5,013 bases of DNA from Desulfobacterales bacterium. Lineage in GTDB: Bacteria > Desulfobacterota > Desulfobacteria > Desulfobacterales > JAHIVH01. Positions 1 through 5,013 of this stretch are shown piece after piece. The notes below the pieces were generated by a model. It was not told the DNA's origin and did not search any database. It was given only the letters and a program-made list of their open reading frames with translations. The first letter of the stretch is position 1. Each line of letters begins with the position of its first letter. Both the position numbers and the translations under genes were made by a program. The stretch lies in NCBI GenBank assembly GCA_020056645.1, contig JAGVHJ010000376.1:1-5013 (forward strand). Reading direction: 5' to 3'.

Positions 1-470
1 GCGACCTGAACCTCTCCGCATGGCTCGGATCTGGAAAGCCCCTGCTCTTATGGAAAACAGCGGGAGCGCCCTTGATTTTCATTATCATCGCCCTCTTTAT
101 CATTCTCCTCGCGGAAAACGCCAGGGTCCCGGTGGATGACCCGGCCACCCATCTCGAACTGACCATGATCCACGAGGTGATGGTGCTTGATCACAGCGGG
201 CCCGATTTCGCGTTGATCGAGCTTGGGGCCTATATCAAACTGCTATTTTATTCCGCCGTGATCGCCCGGCTTCTCTGTCCGGTCGGGAGCGGCCACCCGG
301 CCATGGATGGCCTTCTCTTCTTCGCCGCGCTTATCGTGATATATGGAACCGTGGGCGTCATGGAATCGGTCGTGGCCCGATACCGGATGGACCGGGTGCC
401 CAAGTTCATATTGACCTCATTCGCCCTGGCCTTTTTTGCAACCATTTTAACGCTGGAGTTTACAGGATGA
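1..470 (+). CDS. hyfC: HyfC/HycD-like (NuoH family) membrane subunit, 5'-truncated
   Basis: The reading frame is open from base 3 to the TGA at 468-470, giving 155 residues. That is about half of a HyfC/HycD protein (roughly 310-320 residues), so the start lies upstream of the window. The TTG at 72 is an internal leucine codon, not a start. The family is the NuoH-like subunit that joins the soluble redox arm to the membrane ion channels. The diagnostic stretch is the conserved acidic cytoplasmic loop at fragment residues 37-63, reading AENARVPVDDPATHLELT and then IHEVMVLDHSGPD. This is the hydrogenase-4/formate hydrogenlyase version, not the ETNRxPFD version of true complex I. Hydrophobic helices precede and follow this loop, and a basic segment (ARYRMDRVPK) lies before the last helix. 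The stop overlaps the next start in an ATGA junction, which implies translational coupling. Family assignment is secure; the ion it helps move cannot be read from the sequence. Confidence 0.93.
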   Translation, partial: DLNLSAWLGSGKPLLLWKTAGAPLIFIIIALFIILLAENARVPVDDPATHLELTMIHEVMVLDHSGPDFALIELGAYIKLLFYSAVIARLLCPVGSGHPAMDGLLFFAALIVIYGTVGVMESVVARYRMDRVPKFILTSFALAFFATILTLEFTG

Positions 471-1111
471 TTCAACTGATCGATGGGTTTTTATCCCTGG
501 TGCTTTTATCCATTCTTTTTTCTCTGGGATCGGGCCGGCTGACCGTGTTGTTCAAAGTCATCGCCTTTCAGGGGATCGCCGTATCCATTGTACCGCTCCT
601 CATCGGCGGACGCCATGTGGTTTTTGAAGACATCCTCTTCACCCTTGCGACCCTCCTGATCCGGGGAGTGGTGATTCCCTATTCCATCTATCTCGCGATT
701 AAAAAGGCCGCCATAACAAGCAAGTTCGAACCCATCGTCGACTACCACGCCTCCATGTTCGCCGGCTTGCTGTTCATGGTCGTGGCCGCCCTGATCAGCG
801 AAAAGCTGATGCTTCCCTCCATGGCGGGCGGCAAACTGCTGATAACGGCCTCCATCGCCCTTCTGGCCGGGGGCATGTTCATTCTCATGGCCAGACGAAA
901 CGCCATCGCCATGGTTCTGGGCTATATCATGATGGAGAACGGCATCTATCTGGTGGGAACCGCGTTTTCCGTGCGCGCCCGCCACATCGTGGAGTTCGGC
1001 ATCCTTCTGGATGTGTTGGCCGGCGTGATGATCATGGCCGTCATTCTTCAGAATATCAAACAAAGATTCAATGATGTGGACACCGCACGGTTAACCACCC
1101 TCAAGGAATAG
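467..1111 (+). CDS. hyfE: HyfE-like (NuoK-related) membrane subunit
   Basis: This 214-residue integral membrane protein matches the length of E. coli HyfE (about 216). About seven hydrophobic segments are visible, near residues 5-22, 27-47, 57-78, 97-112, 124-141, 146-168 and 174-195. The C-terminal half resembles NuoK. A helix reaches MMENGIYLVG with Glu157, and the next carries VEFGILLDVLAGVMIMAVIL with Glu176 and Asp182. These buried acids are candidates for the proton path linking the redox arm to the antiporter-like subunits. The ATG at 467 overlaps the upstream stop (ATGA), and GGAG at 455-458 is well placed as its ribosome binding site. The gene directly follows hyfC, so the hyfD gene found between them in the E. 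coli hyf operon is absent. The long antisense frame across this gene is composition shadow. Function follows from family and context; it has no catalytic motif of its own. Confidence 0.9.
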   Translation: MIQLIDGFLSLVLLSILFSLGSGRLTVLFKVIAFQGIAVSIVPLLIGGRHVVFEDILFTLATLLIRGVVIPYSIYLAIKKAAITSKFEPIVDYHASMFAGLLFMVVAALISEKLMLPSMAGGKLLITASIALLAGGMFILMARRNAIAMVLGYIMMENGIYLVGTAFSVRARHIVEFGILLDVLAGVMIMAVILQNIKQRFNDVDTARLTTLKE

Positions 1112-1126
1112 GAGAAAAGATCCCCC

Positions 1127-2548
1127 ATGGTTGAAATCGTCATACTCATCCCGTTTCTGGCTGGTATTGCCGCATTTTTGATGCCGCGGAGTTCCGGGAG
1201 ACCCCTTCTGCCCATTACCGGGGCGGTTCATCTGGCGCTCTCCCTCATGGTATGGCTGAATAGGCCCTCACCCCGTCTCTCCAGCTATTTTGCGGTGACC
1301 CCGGAAGGGCTCCTATCCCTGATCGTCATCTCTCTCCTCTTCTTTCTCATTTCCATTTACGCACTAGGCTATCTCAGGGAAGGTCACATCCGGGACGAAA
1401 ATATCTTCACCGGGTTCATGCTTCTTTTTCTTTCGACCATGACCATGGTCACCTTTTCCGATCATATCATGGTCATGTGGATCGCCATCGAGGCCACGAC
1501 GCTCACCAGTGCGCCACTCATTTTCACCTACCGTTCAGACGCCTCCCTGGAGGCCACCTGGAAATATGTGCTTGTCTGCTCGGTGGGAATCGCCATGGCC
1601 CTCCTGGGTTCCGTTCTGGTCACGATCGCCATGGATATTGGGAAGGTGGATGTTCCAGTCTCTTTTTCCGCCCTCGCCCTTCATGCGAAATCCCTGGACG
1701 CCCTATGGCTCAAGGCGGGATTCGTATTTATCCTTGTGGGTTATGGCACGAAAATGGGCCTCTGCCCCATGCACACCTGGCTTCCGGACGCCCACAGCGA
1801 AGCCCCAAGCCCGGCGTCGGCCCTTCTTTCAGGAGTGTTGTTGAACTGCGCCTATCTGGCGATTTTCAAAACCAATAAGATCATGGTCGCCGCGGGGCTT
1901 GAAGATTTTTCAGGATCGATTCTCGTGGTGTTCGGTCTTCTCTCCATCATGGCCGCCGCGACCTTCATCCTGAAACAGACCGAATACAAACGGATGCTGG
2001 CCTACTCGAGCGTTGAGAATATGGGGATCATCGCCTTCGGAACCGGCATCGGGGGCCTGGGAGTCTACGGGGCCATTTTATGCATGATCCATCATAGCCT
2101 CATCAAGTCCTCCCTCTTTCTCACTTCAGGAAATATCTTGCTTGGATACAAAACCCGGCTCATTGAAGAGACCGGGGGGTTGATTCGCCTGATGCCGAAG
2201 ACCTTTCTCTCCTTTTTCGGAGGGTTTGCGGCGATTTCCGGGTTCCCGCCCTTCGGTATTTTCATCGGAGAACTTTTTATCATCCTGGGCGCGTTTAAAA
2301 CCGGTCAATATACGGCCGTGGGGATCTTTATTTTCGGCTTGTGCGTGGTGTTCGCCGGATTAGCCAACCAGGTGATGGCCATCTCTTTCAATGACCGGGG
2401 CGAAACCGAGAAGCTGCCGGAGAAGGCGGATATGATTTTTCCCCAGTATGCGCTTCTCTTGACGTCCGTGGCCTTGGTCCTCTATATGCCGGAGAGCCTC
2501 AGCCGCACCATTTCAGAGGCCATAGCGTTCATTCCCGGAGGATTTTAG
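1127..2548 (+). CDS. hyfF: HyfF-like (NuoL/M/N, Mrp antiporter family) ion-translocating subunit
   Basis: This 473-residue polytopic protein has about 13-14 hydrophobic helices and a proton-antiporter core near residues 107-395. Key channel residues are visible: Glu122 in WIAIEATTL (the TM5 glutamate), Lys209 in GYGTKMGLCPMHTWLPDAH (the TM7 lysine), Lys327 in HHSLIKSSLF, and Glu382 in SGFPPFGIFIGELF (the TM12 acid). Asn240 in SGVLLNCAYL stands where NuoM-type proteins have a TM8 lysine. I believe HyfF-type proteins generally share this, so it may be a subfamily trait. The protein ends soon after the last helix and lacks the long lateral helix of NuoL. It probably moves H+ or Na+ across the cytoplasmic membrane, driven by redox chemistry in the soluble arm. 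A purine-rich GGAG (1111-1114) precedes the ATG by a rather long 12 bases. The stop TAG shares its G with the next gene's GTG start. Confidence 0.93.
   Translation: MVEIVILIPFLAGIAAFLMPRSSGRPLLPITGAVHLALSLMVWLNRPSPRLSSYFAVTPEGLLSLIVISLLFFLISIYALGYLREGHIRDENIFTGFMLLFLSTMTMVTFSDHIMVMWIAIEATTLTSAPLIFTYRSDASLEATWKYVLVCSVGIAMALLGSVLVTIAMDIGKVDVPVSFSALALHAKSLDALWLKAGFVFILVGYGTKMGLCPMHTWLPDAHSEAPSPASALLSGVLLNCAYLAIFKTNKIMVAAGLEDFSGSILVVFGLLSIMAAATFILKQTEYKRMLAYSSVENMGIIAFGTGIGGLGVYGAILCMIHHSLIKSSLFLTSGNILLGYKTRLIEETGGLIRLMPKTFLSFFGGFAAISGFPPFGIFIGELFIILGAFKTGQYTAVGIFIFGLCVVFAGLANQVMAISFNDRGETEKLPEKADMIFPQYALLLTSVALVLYMPESLSRTISEAIAFIPGGF
2537..2542 (+). promoter_or_regulatory. Strong ribosome binding site for the large-subunit GTG start
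   Basis: GGAGGA lies inside the last codons of the HyfF-like gene, five bases before the GTG at 2548-2550. It is a near-perfect Shine-Dalgarno match. It supports the non-ATG start, which overlaps the preceding TAG by one base. Confidence 0.75.
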
Positions 2549-4059
2549 TGAATACAGAATATTTAAAAATTTCAAACGGCAAGTGTATCGAAAGAAAACG
2601 GATTCCCCATCTCTCATTCAGCCGCTTCAGAGATGACGCCATCTCCTTGGTGAAGGAGGGCGGAAAAGTCGTTCACTTTTTCTGTTACGAAGAGAAAGGC
2701 GCATTGAAGCTTCTCTGTGTTTTGAGAAAAGGGAGTCAACTCTTTGCAGCTGGATGTGACGCGCCGGAGCGATACCCCTCTTTTACGGTCGAGCAGGAAC
2801 CCTTTCATCTGTTTGAACGGGAAATCGCCGAACAGTACGGCCTTATGCCCGACGGCCATCCCTGGCTCAAGATGGTTCGATACCATCCCAACTACAGAGG
2901 GACCACCGATGTTTTTGGGAATGACTACTCGAAAGATATTCCCGGCGACTACCCCTATTACCAGGTGGCGGGGGACGAGATCCACGAGGTGGCGGTGGGA
3001 CCGGTCCATGCAGGTGTGATAGAGCCCGGCCACTTTAGATTTAACTGCATCGGCGAACGGGTGTTGAACCTGGAGATTCAGCTGGGATATCAGCATCGGG
3101 GCATCGAACCCCTGATCCTCAAAGCAGACCCCAAAAGGTGGCCTCACATCGTCGAGAACGCCGCTGGAGACACCTCCATCGGGCACAGCCTCTGTTTTTC
3201 CCAGGCCGTGGAGGCCTTGACAGGAGCGGCGGTCGAGGAGGGCTCCCGGATCCTCCGGGTGATCGCCTTAGAATTCGAAAGGCTGGCCAATCATGCCGGA
3301 GACTTGGGAGCTTTAAGCGGGGATGTGGCCTTTCTGCCGCCCGCCAACTATTTCGGACGCATGAGGGGCGATTTTCTAAACATGACCCTCTTGCTGTGTG
3401 GAAACCGGTTCGGGAAATCCCTGGTCAGGCCCTCAGGAGTTCTCATGCCCCTCACCGACGATATCCGGAAAGAACTGAAAAGACGCCTTGAAGAGATCAA
3501 ACCCCAGGTCATGCATGTGATCGACCTGATCTTCCTCACATCGAGCGTCATGTCCCGTTTCGAGGATTGCGGCGTCGTGAGCAGGGAAGACGCCGAGCAT
3601 CTCGGGCTCGTTGGCCCTGCCGGACGGGCCTCCGGTCTTCCTTACGACGCCAGGCATCTATTCCCGACCGAGTATTATCCCTACTTCGACATCCCGGAAA
3701 ACGCCAAATCCACCGGCGACGTCTATGCCCGGGCCCGGGTCCGGGCGGATGAGATGATCCAGTCCATGTTCATGATTGAAAAGTTGCTCTCGGTTCCTTT
3801 CTCCACGGCGTTTGTCCGTAAAGCGTTTTCTCCTCTCGCGCCCGACGCCTTTACGGTGACAATCAACGAGGCGTGGCGGGGTGAGGTGTCCCACGCGGTT
3901 CTGACCGATCAAGCGGGGAGACTCCTCCGATATAAAATCAAGGACCCCTCCTTTCACAACTGGAACGGACTCTCCATGGCCTTGAGGAACACGGGGATAT
4001 CCGATTTTCCCTTGAACAACAAGAGCTTCAACCTTTCCTATTGCGGATTTGATCTGTGA
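2548..4059 (+). CDS. Hydrogenase-like large subunit without Ni-Fe ligands (Ehr-type; NuoC-NuoD/HycE fusion)
   Basis: This 503-residue soluble protein is the equivalent of HycE/HyfG (about 555-570 residues). Residues 1-130 form a NuoC-like domain (HLFEREIAEQYG, then GHPWLKMVRYHPNY). Residues 145-503 form a NuoD/hydrogenase large-subunit domain, with VGPVHAGVIEPGHFRF at 149-164 and LGYQHRGIEPL at 179-189. The L1 motif CGxCxxxH reads AGDTSIGH at 206-213, so its cysteines are Ala206 and Thr209 while His213 remains. The L2 motif DPCxxC reads DPSFHN at 466-471, so its cysteines are Ser468 and Asn471. No standard Ni-Fe(CN)2CO site can form. Glu159 and Arg444 (EAWRGE, hydrogenases usually APRG) persist. 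The C terminus ends FNLSYCGFDL, with no sign of the peptide that maturation proteases remove. The GTG start is supported by GGAGGA at 2537-2542. Best assigned to energy-converting hydrogenase-related (Ehr) complexes; hydrogenase activity is unlikely, and the real substrate is unknown. Confidence 0.92.
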   Translation: MNTEYLKISNGKCIERKRIPHLSFSRFRDDAISLVKEGGKVVHFFCYEEKGALKLLCVLRKGSQLFAAGCDAPERYPSFTVEQEPFHLFEREIAEQYGLMPDGHPWLKMVRYHPNYRGTTDVFGNDYSKDIPGDYPYYQVAGDEIHEVAVGPVHAGVIEPGHFRFNCIGERVLNLEIQLGYQHRGIEPLILKADPKRWPHIVENAAGDTSIGHSLCFSQAVEALTGAAVEEGSRILRVIALEFERLANHAGDLGALSGDVAFLPPANYFGRMRGDFLNMTLLLCGNRFGKSLVRPSGVLMPLTDDIRKELKRRLEEIKPQVMHVIDLIFLTSSVMSRFEDCGVVSREDAEHLGLVGPAGRASGLPYDARHLFPTEYYPYFDIPENAKSTGDVYARARVRADEMIQSMFMIEKLLSVPFSTAFVRKAFSPLAPDAFTVTINEAWRGEVSHAVLTDQAGRLLRYKIKDPSFHNWNGLSMALRNTGISDFPLNNKSFNLSYCGFDL

Positions 4060-4118
4060 TGAAACCGTTTATTCAGAAAGTGAATTCCCATGCTGAATGT
4101 TTTAAAAAACCGATTTGA
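4059..4118 (+). other. Possible 19-codon overlapping mini-frame between large- and small-subunit genes
   Basis: An ATG at 4059 overlaps the TGA of the large-subunit gene (ATGA) and opens a 19-codon frame. It ends at TGA 4116-4118, inside the small-subunit gene in a different frame. The peptide shows no recognisable motif. It could carry terminating ribosomes across the 30-base gap to the ATG at 4090, which has only a weak ribosome binding site. It could equally be chance; a frame this short is expected often. Low confidence. Confidence 0.15.
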
Positions 4119-4833
4119 ACAGGGCTATCGGACAACCCCATACCCGAAAGTTAACATAGAACTTCACGAACGATACCGGGGACGGCCCCAGATCAACGCG
4201 GATGCCCCATCGGATCTGATCGCCCAATGCGTGGCCGCCTGCCCGCAAAACGCCATTGACGGCGAACGAAAACGGATCGACCTGGGCCGGTGCATTTTCT
4301 GCGGAGCCTGCGAGACCCTCTCCCAGAAGCAATTCATCTCCTTCACCCAGGATTTCGGGATATCTGTGGCTGAAAAAAAGGATCTTCTGACCGACGGCTC
4401 TCTGCCCGATCTAGCCCATCACGCGAAAACGCACTTTAAAAAACTCTTTGGAAGATCCCTGCAACTGAGACAGGTTTCCGCAGCCGGATGCAACTCCTGT
4501 GAAGCCGACTTGAATGTTCTTGCCACCCCCTTTTTCGATCTGGCGCGTTTTGGAATCAATTTTGTCGCGTCGCCCCGACACGCGGATGGCATTGTGGTGA
4601 CCGGCCCAGTCTCCCGGAACATGAAAACCGCCCTCTTTGAGACCCTTGAAGCGGTTCCCGAACCCCGGGTGGTCATTGCCGTGGGAAGCTGCGCCATATC
4701 GGGCGGCCCCTTTACCGGAAGCCCGGAGATCACGGAGGGTCTCGACCAGCTAGTTCCGGTCGATCTCTTCATTCCCGGATGCCCGCCCCACCCGCTCACC
4801 AACCTTCATGCGCTCCTGAGCTATTTTAAATAA
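4090..4833 (+). CDS. Fused ferredoxin (HycF/HyfH-like) and hydrogenase small-subunit (HycG/HyfI, NuoB-like) protein
   Basis: This 247-residue cytoplasmic electron-transfer subunit has two parts. Residues 1-105 match HycF: a basic start, YRGRPQ, then CVAACPQNAI at 47-56 and CIFCGAC at 68-74. Cys68, Cys71, Cys74 and Cys51 suffice for one [4Fe-4S] cluster. Three ligands of the usual second cluster are replaced (Ser41, Ile44, Ser78), leaving Cys47 alone. Residues 110-247 form the small-subunit domain, with Cys134 and Cys137 (GCNSCEAD), VVTGPV at 169-174, Cys201 (AVGSCAISGG) and Cys231 (IPGCPPHP). These bind the cluster next to the active-site position. The CxxC spacing is that of hydrogenases, not the tandem CC of NuoB. 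In E. coli the two halves are separate proteins. An in-frame TGA at 4081-4083 rules out a longer start; the ribosome binding site is weak. It likely passes electrons between a ferredoxin-like partner and the large subunit. No further subunit gene follows within the window. Confidence 0.92.
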   Translation: MLNVLKNRFEQGYRTTPYPKVNIELHERYRGRPQINADAPSDLIAQCVAACPQNAIDGERKRIDLGRCIFCGACETLSQKQFISFTQDFGISVAEKKDLLTDGSLPDLAHHAKTHFKKLFGRSLQLRQVSAAGCNSCEADLNVLATPFFDLARFGINFVASPRHADGIVVTGPVSRNMKTALFETLEAVPEPRVVIAVGSCAISGGPFTGSPEITEGLDQLVPVDLFIPGCPPHPLTNLHALLSYFK

Positions 4834-4838
4834 AATAG
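4821..4838. repeat. Perfect AT-rich inverted repeat spanning the last stop codon
   Basis: CTATTTTA and TAAAATAG are exact reverse complements separated by AA, and the TAA stop (4831-4833) lies in the right arm. The arms are very AT-rich, so an RNA hairpin would be weak. It may help 3' end formation or be incidental. Confidence 0.4.
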
Positions 4839-4855
4839 GGTGACACGGGTATTGA

Positions 4856-4870
4856 GATTTCCTTGAAATC
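4856..4870 (+). terminator. Weak hairpin, possible end of the operon transcript
   Basis: GATTTC and GAAATC form a perfect 6-bp stem with a three-base CTT loop, 22 bases after the last stop codon. A T-rich stretch follows (GTGTTTTATATTT). The stem has only two G-C pairs, so intrinsic termination here is uncertain. The palindrome downstream is another candidate. Confidence 0.25.
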
Positions 4871-4902
4871 GTGTTTTATATTTGGTCTTCAAGTTTTTAG
4901 GA

Positions 4903-5008
4903 AATTTGTTCAAATCCAAATCCAAGGCGGAAAAAAATTTTGACCGCAGGAATACATGGCGTATTTCGAGGATCAAATTTTTTTTCCAACGCCGGAGTTG
5001 GGCAAATT
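4903..5008. repeat. Long imperfect intergenic palindrome (about 106 bp), possible dispersed repeat
   Basis: The segment folds back on itself over nearly its whole length. At the centre, AATAC (4951-4955) pairs with GTATT (4961-4965) around an ATGGC loop. Further out, TTTGACC (4939-4945) pairs with GGATCAAA (4970-4977) with one bulge, and the A-run 4931-4937 pairs with the T-run 4978-4985. GG (4929-4930) pairs with CC (4986-4987) and GGC (4926-4928) with GCC (4991-4993). The outer AAATTTG (4903-4908 region) pairs with CAAATT (5003-5008). It encodes nothing I can recognise. The structure suits a dispersed intergenic repeat, a small non-autonomous element or a bidirectional terminator. Copy number cannot be judged from one window. 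Confidence 0.55.
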
Positions 5009-5013
5009 AACAA

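Noticed and set aside
72..74. TTG as the start of the first gene
   Set aside because: The frame is open back to base 3 and encodes family-like sequence upstream (WKTAGAP), so this codon is an internal leucine in a truncated gene.
506..1063. Long antisense open frame (185 residues) opposite the HyfE-like gene
   Set aside because: It is rich in His, Asp and Gly, as expected for the reverse of a hydrophobic membrane gene. It has no recognisable domain and lies wholly within a well-supported gene.
1477..1878. Overlapping + strand frame of 133 residues inside the HyfF-like gene
   Set aside because: It is out of frame with the conserved antiporter core, has no hydrophobic or domain pattern of its own, and no ribosome binding site.
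2614..3186. Antisense open frame (190 residues) opposite the large-subunit gene
   Set aside because: It overlaps the conserved NuoC and NuoD coding regions, shows no family signature, and has no supporting start context.
3193..3195. Cys216 as a substitute Ni ligand near L1
   Set aside because: It lies three residues after His213, not in the CGxC position, and has no partner cysteine. Cys499 near the C terminus likewise falls outside DPCxxC.
3728..3745. GC-rich tandem CCCGGG-like run
   Set aside because: It encodes an in-frame Ala-Arg-Ala-Arg-Val-Arg stretch of the large subunit. Codon choice explains it, and there is no sign of a regulatory site or array.
4912..4923. Tandem AAATCC pair as a possible direct-repeat array
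   Set aside because: There are only two adjacent six-base copies, inside the left arm of the palindrome. There is no further repetition and no CRISPR-like spacing.

Overview
The window carries the 3' part of an operon for a membrane-bound complex related to both group 4 [NiFe] hydrogenases (Hyc/Hyf) and respiratory complex I. All genes are on the + strand and tightly packed. In order they are: the 3' half of a HyfC/NuoH-like subunit (1-470), a HyfE/NuoK-like subunit (467-1111), a HyfF/NuoL-M-N-like ion-channel subunit (1127-2548), a fused NuoC-NuoD/HycE-like large subunit (2548-4059), and a fused HycF-HycG-like iron-sulfur small subunit (4090-4833). The last 180 bases hold no gene. They are AT-rich and contain short inverted repeats and a roughly 106-bp imperfect palindrome.

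The main point is that the large subunit cannot bind a standard Ni-Fe site. All four cysteines expected in the L1 (CGxC) and L2 (DPCxxC) motifs are replaced (Ala206, Thr209, Ser468, Asn471), while the surrounding family sequence is intact. The protein also lacks the complex I quinone-site His and Tyr, as far as I can align them from memory. The small subunit keeps the four cysteines for the cluster nearest the active site. Its N-terminal ferredoxin domain keeps the ligands of only one of two [4Fe-4S] clusters. This pattern fits the 'energy-converting hydrogenase-related' (Ehr) complexes, which are known but functionally unresolved. The product is therefore probably an ion-translocating redox complex with an unknown electron acceptor or donor, not an H2-producing enzyme.

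The three membrane subunits would form the membrane arm: the HyfC-like protein as the junction with the soluble arm, HyfE-like as the NuoJ/K-type spacer, and HyfF-like as the ion channel. The two soluble proteins would form the cytoplasmic arm. The order C-E-F-G-(H+I) matches the E. coli hyf operon, but hyfD is absent between C and E and the H and I equivalents are fused. The start of the operon, its promoter and any HyfB-like subunit lie upstream of the window.

Organism: a bacterium of moderate GC content. Ehr-type genes and the style of the intergenic palindrome suggest Desulfobacterota (the former Deltaproteobacteria, such as sulfate reducers or Geobacter relatives). This is an inference from gene type, not a demonstrated assignment.
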